Of a stretch of DNA of 64,000 bases, positions 47,163 through 64,000 are shown piece by piece. The position numbers and the translations under genes are program-made. The notes under the pieces are model-generated. The model searched no databases. It was not told the origin of the DNA and was given only the letters and a program-made list of their open reading frames with translations. The DNA comes from Lumbricus rubellus. Lineage: Eukaryota > Annelida > Clitellata > Crassiclitellata > Lumbricidae. Numbering within the stretch: the first letter of the stretch is position 1; every line of letters begins with the position of its first letter. The stretch lies in the NCBI GenBank assembly GCA_945859605.1, contig OX243821.1, positions 21,537,505-21,601,504 of the forward strand, in the 5' to 3' direction.

Positions 47163-47390
47163 GTATTTACTGTTGCACAATGTAGGACATTTGTTTTTGC
47201 AAGCCACTTAAACGTAATAAATGCATGGACTGAGGATGAGTTGAGGATCATCAGGAGCCTAGTCGATGGAGTCGACAGACCGCCTTCTTTTGGTGCTATT
47301 CGCAAACTGCAAGCTGAATTTCCGGTTTTAAAGAATCGCACAGAAGCTCAGATTAAAACTCGTGCCTGGGCGCTTGCTATGAAGAAGTAA
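47163..47390 (+). pseudogene. SANT/Myb-like C-terminal domain remnant
   Basis: A 75-codon open frame ends AWTEDELRIIRSLVDGVDRP, PSFGAIRKLQAEFPVLKNRT, EAQIKTRAWALAMKK and TAA. Acidic WTEDE start, RKLQ..FPVLKNRT..QIK.RAWAL: a Myb/SANT-like fold of the type at the C-terminus of an expanded family of animal zinc-finger/Myb proteins of unknown function. No start codon or clear acceptor was found. Strong local coding character makes this a fragment of a real gene family. Confidence 0.5.
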
Positions 47391-47619
47391 TTCTTAATTA
47401 TAATCATTAAATAACGTTGCCTGGATGACATCTGAAACACGCTACTAATATAATATATATAAGACCTCCTGGAGTCCTGGCAACATATAAGCAGCACAAA
47501 AGAGGTTGTACTACTTCAACTTCTGCTATAACAGATGCAAAAATATATTTATCGACAAAGCCGCGGTAAAATAAAATTCAAGCCAATTAATTCTATGCAC
47601 CATGTATTCAGAGCAAAGA

Positions 47620-47935
47620 ATGGAGCAAGGCAGAAAACAAACTGCAAACGATAGCAGAAAACTACCCTGTAAAATATGCAAAGTATTTTCTATCAGATGC
47701 ATAGACATCTAAAGCGACAGCACAGTGATCACCATGAAGTTGCTGTACTTTTGACCAAACCCGGTAATGGCAGCAAGTTTAGAAAACTTATAAATCTTGG
47801 CATTTTCAACCATAACACATCTGTCTTGCAAGCAAAAAGAGGATATTTTATAGTTGAAGAAGCTCATACAGGTCTCAAACATAATGTAAAGGATTATTTA
47901 CCCTGCAAGTTCTGCTTTCTATTTTTCCTATGAGA
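47620..47935 (+). pseudogene. Zinc-finger-like N-terminal remnant of the same family
   Basis: LPCKICKVFSIRC in one frame shifts by one base into HRHLKRQHSDHHEVAVLLTK, then KFRKLINLGIFNHNTSVLQA, RGYFIVEEAHTG and DYLPCKFCFLFFL. The C-x2-C..H..H finger, the L.NLG.F.HN..VL...G..IV block and the DYLPC..C..FF motif occur in this order in animal proteins that end in the SANT-like domain. The frameshift and the wrong order (C-terminal piece upstream) mark a rearranged pseudogene. Confidence 0.5.
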
Positions 47936-48132
47936 TGAACTGTGGAGAGGGTACAAAATGTATAATCAAGGACAAATTATAGACAAGTGACACACTTCAG
48001 CTTGGCAGTCACATGCTGTTGGTTGGCTACGAGATGAACTGTGGAGACACGGTACAAAATGTATATTCACGGACAACTCGGAGACAGGTGACACAATTCA
48101 GCTGGACAGTCACATGATGTGGGTTGGAGTGT
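47932..48132. repeat. ~99-bp tandem duplication
   Basis: GAGATGAACTGTGGAGA..GGTACAAAATGTAT starts at 47932 and 48031. Each unit ends CAGTCACATG..TTGG. Confidence 0.85.
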
Positions 48133-48445
48133 GCAGATAAAAGTGGAATAAATAAAGATTTTCTAGAACTGGTGATGATTTTTAAAAATCGACAATTAAC
48201 TCAGTATTATCCCAATGTATGACTCACTTCAAATCATAAACTTCAAAACAGTAGAATATCAGAAACAATCCATGCAAGCAAACGCCTGGTAATGTACCAG
48301 CTACTTCAAGAAACAGTTCTGAAACGCATCATCTCGCAATCAACATATAAAAAAATAGTTGTAACTGGCATAAGATTAGATGAGCAATTGGGCGAAATGT
48401 TGCTGCGTGTTATTTTTCGAACCGAAATGTGGGAGAGATGGCTGT

Positions 48446-51363
<2,918 letters not shown>

Positions 51364-51620
51364 TGTACTGCGGTGTTCAATGTTTGCAGTCAATTTCGTA
51401 TGCCGGGAAAGAAATTAAATCTTTGTTTCGAACTTATATTGCTGTAAATTGATTAACGTAGGCCCTAGATCGAAATGATGGTGATTAATCTAGTTTCCGA
51501 AAATAAACAACGCCGCCATGTTTTATTAATGACGTAGCGATAATACAGCCCTGTAGATCGTATTGCGTATGCGTCTCATTAATTAAAAGTCACCATTAAT
51601 TCTTATGCAAACAATCTATA
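51364..51620 (-). promoter_or_regulatory. Presumed ZCCHC24 promoter / 5' UTR region
   Basis: Upstream of the probable first exon. It contains AACATGGCGGCG on the minus strand (YY1-like, 51511-51522) and TGACGTAG/TTACGTC-type words at 51531. No TATA box is seen. Inference from position and motif resemblance only. Confidence 0.35.
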
Positions 51621-52058
51621 ATGTTTATAAATTAATTCAGATTACTTAAGAATTATATTAAATTACACGAGATTTATAATTATAATTGACGGCTTTTAGT
51701 TACCTTTCAATGATGAAACGCGGGAGGCAACGGTATCAGCCAATCAGAAGTGCGGAAATTTGGACGCTAGAGGGCTAAAAATACAAAAACCCTGTGTCGA
51801 GCAGCCCAGACCAGAGGTGAAATTGCCATGAAATTGTCAGACATTTCAATGGAGTTGGAGTAGTCGGGGTTACGTATGTGACCGTCCTACTCGAGATGTC
51901 GGGGTTATCAAAAGCGCTTTTGCACACGTTTCAACACATTCTAAGGCATTCTAGCCCTATTGGGTAATCCCGACCTAAGCCGGTCGGGCATACCCTAATT
52001 GGTCGGGTTCTCACGGGTGATATGCCCATACGGTCTGGCTAAACGGCATATTATAAGA

Positions 52059-52097
<39 letters not shown>

Positions 52098-52132
52098 CAT
52101 AGCCCTACAAATGTAGGCTATATATATATAAT
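52059..52132. repeat. (AT)n microsatellite
   Basis: TATA runs at 52059-52093 and 52119-52131, separated by a CATACATAGCCCTACAAATG segment. Confidence 0.9.
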
Positions 52133-52398
52133 TATATCTGTGTGTGTATTTATATCCTTATGGTTACATTTAGGCTATATTATTCGTTTTTATTTAACAC
52201 ATGTAGTCTATGTCTAGTCTATCTATGTTTTACAATTGGGTGCTCGCGAGTAGTCTTTTTTTAAAGCATAATTATATGCAATCAATTGAAACAGCGCGAC
52301 ATGGTTATGGGCCTTATGTTATGGCTATCGCTTGGAAGATAACTGTTTTTAAGCCTTCCCGTTGTACTTATAGGCCTGCCGCCTACGTATTCATAAGC

Positions 52399-52399
<1 letters not shown>

Positions 52400-52476
<77 letters not shown>
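52400..52476. repeat. (CA)n-(TA)n compound microsatellite
   Basis: CACACA run at 52400-52430 followed by TATATA runs. Confidence 0.95.
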
Positions 52477-52483
<7 letters not shown>

Positions 52484-52520
52484 GCGGAAGACTTCACTCA
52501 TGTAGGCCCAAGGCAGTCGC

Positions 52521-52764
52521 TATGTATGTATGTATGTATGTATGTATGTATGTATGTATGTATGTATGTATGTATGTATGTATGTATGTATGTATGTATG
52601 TATGTATGTATGTATGTATGTATGTATGTATGTATGTATGTATGTATGTATGTATGTATGTATGTATGTATGTATGTATGTATGTATGTATGTATGTATG
52701 TATGTATGTATGTATGTATGTATGTATGTATGTATGTATGTATGTATGTATGTATGTATGTATG
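52521..52764. repeat. (TATG)n microsatellite, ~240 bp pure
   Basis: About 60 uninterrupted TATG units. Flanked by GTAGGCCCAAGGCAGTCGC and GGACCTATGAACAAAC. Confidence 0.98.
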
Positions 52765-53188
52765 GACCTATGAACAAACAAATATAAATAGGCCTATATA
52801 ATATTGTTTTGTTCATGGGTTCAAAAGGGCTTAACTGTTAATAGCCTGTGTTTATCATAATCTGTTATGTTTCTCGTCGTCGTGTCTGTTATAGAGAGGC
52901 TGATGCAAAACGAGGCCTTCATCCAGAGATTTAATTGTCAGCCACAATAATAATATCATAGTCGACCAAATATCAGCAACGTACGCCTTCCGCAGCAGCA
53001 AACAGACACGCACAGGTGGGCGACCCAAAGGCAATACAGGTGAGAATAGTGGCTGCTGCTGGCGCATTGATTGTTCGACTCACCTGATTGGAGCCGAAAT
53101 TTCAAATTGCTTTATTATATACGATGGGAGGAGTACCGCTATTGTACACAGCGGTACCTCGTGGTATTCTGTAGAATGGATGTGGACG
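52765..53188. other. Non-coding DNA
   Basis: No exon recognised; several TAGGCCTA-type words. Confidence 0.5.
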
Positions 53189-53722
53189 CAAACCTTGATG
53201 AAATGAGGGCTGTACACTGAAAACAGAGGGTATTTGAGGGCTTATTGGCTTAGCTGTCAGTGCACGCTGTGTTTAAGAACAAGTCGTACAGCGGTGTACA
53301 GCGAAATTTGGAATTTGTACATGCGTGTGTTAGGCTACTATTTCAAAGTCCTGTTTACCACAGGCCTACCCGCACCCAAACCTTGATGAGATGAGGGCTG
53401 TAGTCCAAAACAGAGGGTTTATTGCTTTAGGTGTCAGTGTACACTGTATTTACCAACAAGCCGTAGCCTACAGCGAAATTTGAAATTTGTACATGCGTGT
53501 GTTAGGCTACTATTTAGAAGTCCTGTTTACTATAATACCGAAACCTTGATGAATTGAGGGCTGTAGACTGAAAACAGAGGGTTTATTTATTTAGCTGTCG
53601 GTGCACGCTGTATTTACCAACAAGCTGTAGGCTACTGTGTAACAGCGGTGTACAGCGGATGTTGGAATTTGTCCATGCGTGTGTTACTGACTTACTGTGC
53701 AGAAGTCCTGTTTAGTAAACGG
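53189..53722. repeat. Three tandem units of 163-188 bp
   Basis: AACCTTGATGAAATGAGGGC-like starts at 53191, 53379 and 53542. Each unit includes CTGTCAGTGCACGCTG, TTTACCAACAAG, TACAGCGAAATTTGGAATTT and CATGCGTGTGTTAGGCTAC. Divergence between units suggests an old satellite-like block. Confidence 0.9.
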
Positions 53723-54164
53723 CTTAGAACTTGTTCTGTCTGTATCTCTTTCCTGTTAATACTGAGTCAGTTCCAAGTCTGACAGAAGAAGGAGGAGCGA
53801 AAAATAGTGTCACGTTGTGATTAATTGTAAGCTTCGTGTTGAAAGTCGTGATTTAAACGAACGGTGGGTGGACTTGCATCGATACGTAAGCCTAAACTAA
53901 TAGCGATAGTAAGCTGCATGTAAGTCATCATCCATCGCAGAAGTTGAGAATACTTCATTACTTTAATGGATATTTTGAACATATAAAACGAAGGACACTA
54001 CAAAGTATTTGAAAGGTTCAGAACTTCAGACGATAAAGGTAGGTGTCTGATAGATTTCAATAGCCTATTACATGCTTAGCATCGTGATCGTGATCGTTAA
54101 CTCTAAACTCTTAGATCGCCTCTGGAAGCCTGACGCTGGGCACCTGCTTGTTCACGAGCGATCT
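53723..54164. other. Non-coding DNA
   Basis: No element or exon recognised. Confidence 0.5.
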
Positions 54165-54172
54165 GTATTGCA

Positions 54173-54344
54173 CATGGCGGAGTTTGGTTTCCGTTCTGGG
54201 GGCGGGGGGCTAACCCCGAGTCTTGGCCTTATTTGGGGGGGGGGCTAACCCCGAAAAGGATACCATTTTCATGGTAGAAAAGTTGGATCTGGGGCTTCTT
54301 GGAGGGGCTTAACCCCCTATAGCCACTGATAAACTCCGCCCATG
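54173..54344. mobile_element. hAT-like MITE (CATGGGCGGAGTTT family), copy 1, 8-bp TSD
   Basis: Ends CATGGCGGAGTTTGGTTTCC and TAAACTCCGCCCATG. Perfect duplication GTATTGCA at 54165-54172 and 54345-54352. Interior has GGGGCTAACCCCGA and ACCATTTTCATGGTAGAAAA. Confidence 0.92.
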
Positions 54345-54752
54345 GTATTGCATTGTATTATGTTGTATTGTATTGTATTGTATTGTGTTTATAAATTTTT
54401 ATAGCGCCTCTTGCTATTCTTACGTTCATTCGAGGCGGAATCTAAAATAACTTGTTCAACCATACATGTACGCTTTCTGACAACCTCTCTTAGTTGACGT
54501 AGCAGCGCTCGTAAATCCTGAATTCAGCTGTTGACTAATAAATGTTTCAGAAATTTTATACTCGGCAAACAAAGACTTGACGTAAAGAGTCGGTGGAGGG
54601 TTTTGTTAAACTAGATGAAGACGTTGGCTGTCATGGGCTGATCTAATTTTATAATGCGTTTTAAAGATCGGGGCCTGGCCTGTTATAGGCCTATTGCTAT
54701 AGGCCTACACAGTATCGTTCGTGTTTACAAAAATTGTTGTCCTAGTCTTGCG

Positions 54753-54862
54753 TATCGGAGTAATAGTTTCAGTAATAGTTTCAGTAATAGTTTCAGTAAT
54801 AGTTTCAGTAGCCTAATAGTTTCAGTAATAGTTTCAGTAATAGTTTCAGTAATAGTTTCAGA
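54753..54862. repeat. 12-bp tandem repeat (AGTAATAGTTTC)n
   Basis: About eight units with one CCTA insertion at 54810. Confidence 0.93.
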
Positions 54863-55571
54863 TAGGCCTACAGAACTGTGTGATATTAAAGATCATTAGC
54901 TATCATCATTAGTAGCGCTCAGCAATCATTAGATATTAAAGATCATTAGCGTCGCCCTCCTCCTTTATCCAGGGTTGGGACTGGCACTTGCAGAGTAGCC
55001 TACGAACAGTTGGGAGTTCCATATCGGGGATTTCAATACCGGGGTAGTTTAAAAAAATACTATGCAGCTGCTCGTCGGTAGGCCTACCCTCAATCTCAGT
55101 AGCAGTTGGACTTATTTTCTCACAAACTAGGACAACTTTTGCTCAAGCTCGATCCTTTACTGCTATTAATTTGACCTACCAGGGTACACGTAGATCTACT
55201 GCGCTCTTCTGTCCACAGTAACTTAATGCTTCCTTTCGCCCGCTGTGCAACAGTGCATAGGTTACGATCCCGTTCATTCTCTGTAGCTGATCTATAGACT
55301 GGGGAATAATGTCCTACCCTAGGGGAAGGGGGTAATGTATGTCTGGATTGCTTGCGACAACAAGGAAAGGGGCTTTCCCTGAGTATAGGCTACGACACAT
55401 CCCAAATTGTTCTCAATTTCACCAATTCCTGCAGACTGCTTTTTCCGCTTGGCCTGAGCCGATGGCGGTTCTGATTAGGGATCTTTAAGTGGCGCTATAT
55501 AAATTCTGATCGATTGATTGATCGATTCTGCATGGGACTGACCTGTCTGGATCAACATCTACAGATTCTAC

Positions 55572-55747
55572 CATGGGCGGAGTTTATCAGGGGCTAGGGG
55601 GAGCTAAGCCCCGACCCCAAGAAGACCCAGATTCAACTTTTTTACCATGATAATGGAATTCTTTTCGGGGTTAGCTCCCTCCCAGAAGACCTAGACTCGG
55701 GGTTAGCCCCCCCCCCCCCCAAGAACGCAAACCAAACTCCGCCCATG
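55572..55747. mobile_element. hAT-like MITE (CATGGGCGGAGTTT family), copy 2, 8-bp TSD
   Basis: Ends CATGGGCGGAGTTTATCAGG and AACCAAACTCCGCCCATG. Perfect duplication GATTCTAC at 55564-55571 and 55748-55755. Reverse orientation relative to copy 1, 1.2 kb away. Confidence 0.94.
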
Positions 55748-55755
55748 GATTCTAC

Positions 55756-56428
55756 AGCACTTTCTTCTTAAGACCTCATTTTCTTATCTTTGCGTTCTCG
55801 CACTCTGAGCGCTACTAAATTTGTGCGGATGTAGACATTACTAATTGCATTACACTACTACCGGTAATGTTATTTGGTCCAAAATATCAGAAAGACGCGA
55901 AAACCTTGTTACAAATAACACTAATAATAATAGTGGTAAAATTTCCACAGAGCAACAATTATAATTATAATAATTCAACTGTATCGTATAGATAGGCCTA
56001 CAATGTACATGTCTGTTGCTATTGAATAATGAATAGGCCTGCGAGAATGAGAGACATGCATGAATGGTTGCACGACTCTACGAACCTCCGTGTTAACAGC
56101 CAGATGAGTTTAGAGTGTAGACCGAGGTGCAGCTGCTTGTTGGAACCTGTTCACGATGACTGTTTGGAAAAGGTGTGAAATGCGTCACACAGGTGGACAA
56201 TAAATTATTTAGCTCTCGCTCTATCGGTGGCTTTGTAGACCTATAATTGGTGCTGTTCAAAGACTGAATTATACTAATGTAGTATAAACAACAACGAAGT
56301 GTAGCTACTTAAACCAGGTGGTTAACCAATAGCATAGGAGGAGAACGGGGCCTCAGAGATGGTTGGAGGGGAAATGACCAGGTGCATGACAACTTTTAGA
56401 AACTCGGGATAGTTAGCTATAATTATAT
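55756..56428. other. Non-coding DNA
   Basis: No exon recognised. Confidence 0.5.
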
Positions 56429-56436
56429 AGACAGTG

Positions 56437-56626
56437 CAGAGCTGTTTTAAAGGAATTTTTATAACTGCACAACTCCTTCTTTCCTGTCCCATCCTCCATG
56501 GTAAATTACTTCCAATCGGAGGACAATGACCTTTTTTGCTAATTTTGACTGTACAGAAGTGCTTTTACAACTGCACAAAAACATTTAGAACACATTTTGT
56601 TTGCAACTGGACGCTAAAAAGCCCTG
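56437..56626. mobile_element. hAT-like MITE (CAGGGC family), copy 3, 8-bp TSD
   Basis: Ends CAGAGCTGTTTTAAAGG and CGCTAAAAAGCCCTG. Perfect duplication AGACAGTG at 56429-56436 and 56627-56634. Confidence 0.92.
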
Positions 56627-56926
56627 AGACAGTGTATGATTTCCCTATGTCTTTTCAAATATTATTTATGAGAAAATTAACTGCAATCGGTTTAGACTTC
56701 AAGCAATTTTCCCTCACGACCACATCAGTTTTCTGAGCAATTTCAGTGGACAGAACTATTCAGACCTATATATGAATTTCTAGGGCATAGAGTAAGATCA
56801 GCAGAGGTCGCATTGGTACACTACTGCAGCTGAAGCCGTCAAGAGTCTTCAATAGAGTGACTGACTAAGTGGTTTAACACGTCGTATCACGACAAGGGCC
56901 ACTATGTACATATGTAGGCCTATGTA

Positions 56927-57150
56927 TATCCAAGATCCATAGCGACATATATATACATGTATATATAATGATATAGCTTATGTATATATATTATGTACAT
57001 ATATTAAATAGCTACACGAATAACATCGTTAATAGGGAGCATCATAGTATGTTTTATAAAAATGTACATGAATATATAAATAAATATGATATAAATATAT
57101 ATCTTCATATACATGTATATATATATATATATATATATTTATATCATTTG
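56927..57150. repeat. TA-rich low-complexity DNA
   Basis: TATATACATG..TATATAT runs, purest at 57115-57137. Confidence 0.8.
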
Positions 57151-57456
57151 AGCACCAACCGAGACATAGCCTAATTAGGCCTTTCGTTATATTTGTGTTA
57201 TAGCACGTCGTACCTGTGATATAAATATAATAGCTGATCATGGCTGCAGGGCATGTCGCTATGGTTAACAATTGGTCTGTCGTCTATACTCTGTTTGCCC
57301 CCGCATTGTTTGCACGTTGTGACACTAGCGAAACGTTGGCTTTCGAAAACCATTGTGGCCGAGTTTCCGAACCAGGTCAACTTCAAGGGTGCGTTGCGAC
57401 CGATAATATTAATAGTCTTTGATCGCGGATACCGTGAGGCTTGAGCAACGGAATCT

Positions 57457-58052
57457 ATGCGGGGCGCAGCGGTGGTGTATAGGTGGTGAGTTCGGCACTG
57501 TGGTTAAAGTAGAGATCCTGCGTGGCCGAGTGGGTTGTAGCCCGCTCGCCGTGCCGGCGGTCCGGGTTCGATTCCCGGTCAGAGATTAATTTCTCGGATC
57601 TTTACTGCGGGTAGCTCGGTCGCAATATAAACGTGGAGTGTGAGGTTGTACTCTGCCTCCGACACTAATCATCTTCGATATGAAACAGTGTCGTTAAGCC
57701 CGAATACAACATACAACAACTGTGGTTAAAGTGGTTCTGTGAGCAGTGGGAACGCCGATTGGGTGTCAATGGGTGAGCAGTTTGAACGCTTAAGAAGATT
57801 TATTGGAACGTACACGTGTTTACATGGTTCCATGCATGGCGAGCATGATTGGGAATGCAAGCAAAGAATTCACGCGTTCCCATCTCTGGGGTTCGGTGCC
57901 TTGAAGCCGAAGAGTTGCAGGCCCGAATCACACCCTCAATCCGCCTCGTATTGCCCTTGAGCTAGTCCTTCACTTGCAATTGCTCGTGCGCTGTAGTCGG
58001 GAGCGCCTTTGAGTAGCCAATCTTGAATGAGCGCTATAGCAAGTGCTCATAC
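57457..58052 (+). mobile_element. tRNA-derived SINE (family 1), split by a family 2 SINE
   Basis: Head GGGGCGCAGCGGTGGTGTAT at the left. The body resumes at 57733 and includes TTGAGCTAGTCCTTCACTTG, TAGTCGGGAGCGCCTTTGAG and GAGCGCTATAGCAAGTGCTC. The family 2 SINE at 57511-57718 interrupts it with a 14-bp duplication. Confidence 0.75.
57511..57718 (+). mobile_element. tRNA-derived SINE (family 2) with 14-bp TSD
   Basis: A-box-like TGGCCGAGTGGG and B box GGGTTCGATTCCC. Body GGTAGCTCGGTCGCAATATA. The tail ends AATACAACATACAACA. ACTGTGGTTAAAGT at 57497-57510 and 57719-57732 is a perfect duplication. Confidence 0.93.
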
Positions 58053-58195
58053 ATACAATGCTGTCCATTTAAAGACCATTCCTATCTTATCTTATTGCAC
58101 TAGGTATACATTGCGCGTATTGTTTATTGTTTTCTTGGTTTTTCCATCTATAGGCTCTCGAGTAGTCATTGAACAGTTTTAAATCAACCGAAAAA

Positions 58196-63467
<5,272 letters not shown>

Positions 63468-64000
63468 GTAAGCAGATTTTTAGAATATTTGAGGCAAATA
63501 TGTAGGTCAGGATGTTTCTTTTGGGTAAATGGACATTATTCTCTCCGAACATTGTCCCCCGGAGCCCGGCAAATACCCCAAAGACAATATCCTCATGGGG
63601 TAGGACATTATCCACACCTGTCGATGATATCATTAATTTATAAATGGTGCAGAAATATTAGAATAGGCCTATGTTAATGTGAATATCTATGCACTAGATA
63701 GCAGTCGAATATTAGAAGAATAGTGTTTAGGTTCTCATTTATTTTATAGGCCTACTTGAAAATCTTGTATAAAAATATCTATAAGAATGTATCAACGTGT
63801 TTCCTAGTATGCTAGGCATTTATACGCCTACGCAACCCTCTGACCCTTCGGTTGCAGAGGGTTTCATCTGTTGCGTGAAGCTGACTGTCTGGTTTTCTAG
63901 TTTGCCCTGACCCTGAAGAGTTAATACTATGTGCGCTGCACAGATATACATGTATATCCGCTTATCTGTAATGGGACACGGGATGATGGAAGAACCATGC
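63468..64000. other. Intron of the possible prominin-like gene
   Basis: No further exon seen to the window edge. Paired words ACAACAT/TTGTCCC and GGACATTATTCTC/GGACATTATCCAC at 63531 and 63602 suggest a small degraded repeat. Confidence 0.4.

Noticed and set aside
57240..57444. 60-63-codon overlapping frames as a gene
   Set aside because: Two overlapping frames are open, neither has a recognisable domain, and the region is next to layered SINE insertions.
57511..57590. Possible functional tRNA gene (also at 8931)
   Set aside because: A and B boxes are present. However, the sequence continues into a shared ~130-bp body, is bounded by target duplications, and no complete cloverleaf with a matched acceptor stem was found.

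Overview
The window is eukaryotic nuclear DNA from an animal. Short coding exons with GT/AG junctions sit in long AT-rich non-coding sequence. That sequence is loaded with microsatellites, tRNA-derived SINEs, LINE 3' ends, and non-autonomous DNA transposons with target-site duplications. No bacterial operons, rRNA, CRISPR or phage features were seen. Protein matches (LMO1/3-type LIM-only protein, RBM41, ZCCHC24, a possible prominin) and the repeat style suggest a marine invertebrate, plausibly a deuterostome such as an echinoderm. The species cannot be fixed from sequence alone.

Layout. (1) 0.9-1.05 kb, minus strand: one exon of an LMO1/3-like gene carrying most of the first LIM domain. Its 3' exons lie beyond the left edge. 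No other LMO exon was found, so roughly 1-32 kb is either its upstream intron/regulatory territory or a gene desert. This stretch holds GC-richer islands among AT-rich DNA and several TE layers. (2) 33.05-40.71 kb, plus strand: a complete seven-exon RBM41 gene. All splice phases join, giving 1407 nt (468 codons plus stop). RBM41 is a single-RRM protein of the minor (U12-type) spliceosome. Its introns carry a 93-bp minisatellite, a SINE, a 14-bp minisatellite that runs into the exon 4 acceptor, a TTAA-flanked element and a 0.7-kb ACAT array. (3) 46-48.2 kb: decayed, internally duplicated DNA with fragments of a zinc-finger/SANT-like protein family on the plus strand. (4) 48.45-51.36 kb, minus strand: a ZCCHC24-like gene with three solid coding exons and a probable two-codon first coding exon. 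(5) 58.2-63.5 kb, plus strand: two phase-compatible exons of a secreted or membrane protein whose second half resembles the prominin N-terminus. The gene runs off the right edge.

Mobile DNA dominates the rest. At least seven insertions can be bounded by 8-bp duplications and terminal inverted repeats (hAT-like MITEs in several families, some nested). There is also a 405-bp near-perfect foldback with TA duplications (Tc1/mariner type), a TTAA-bounded piggyBac-like element, two TSD-bounded copies of one tRNA-SINE, about ten copies of a second tRNA-SINE, and several CR1/L2- and RTE-type LINE remnants. I found no new multi-gene system. The most unusual material is the repeat architecture: nested datable insertions, inverted CTGT/CAGA arrays, palindromes, a period-53 cluster of homeodomain-like sites, and a short dispersed motif shared by many loci.
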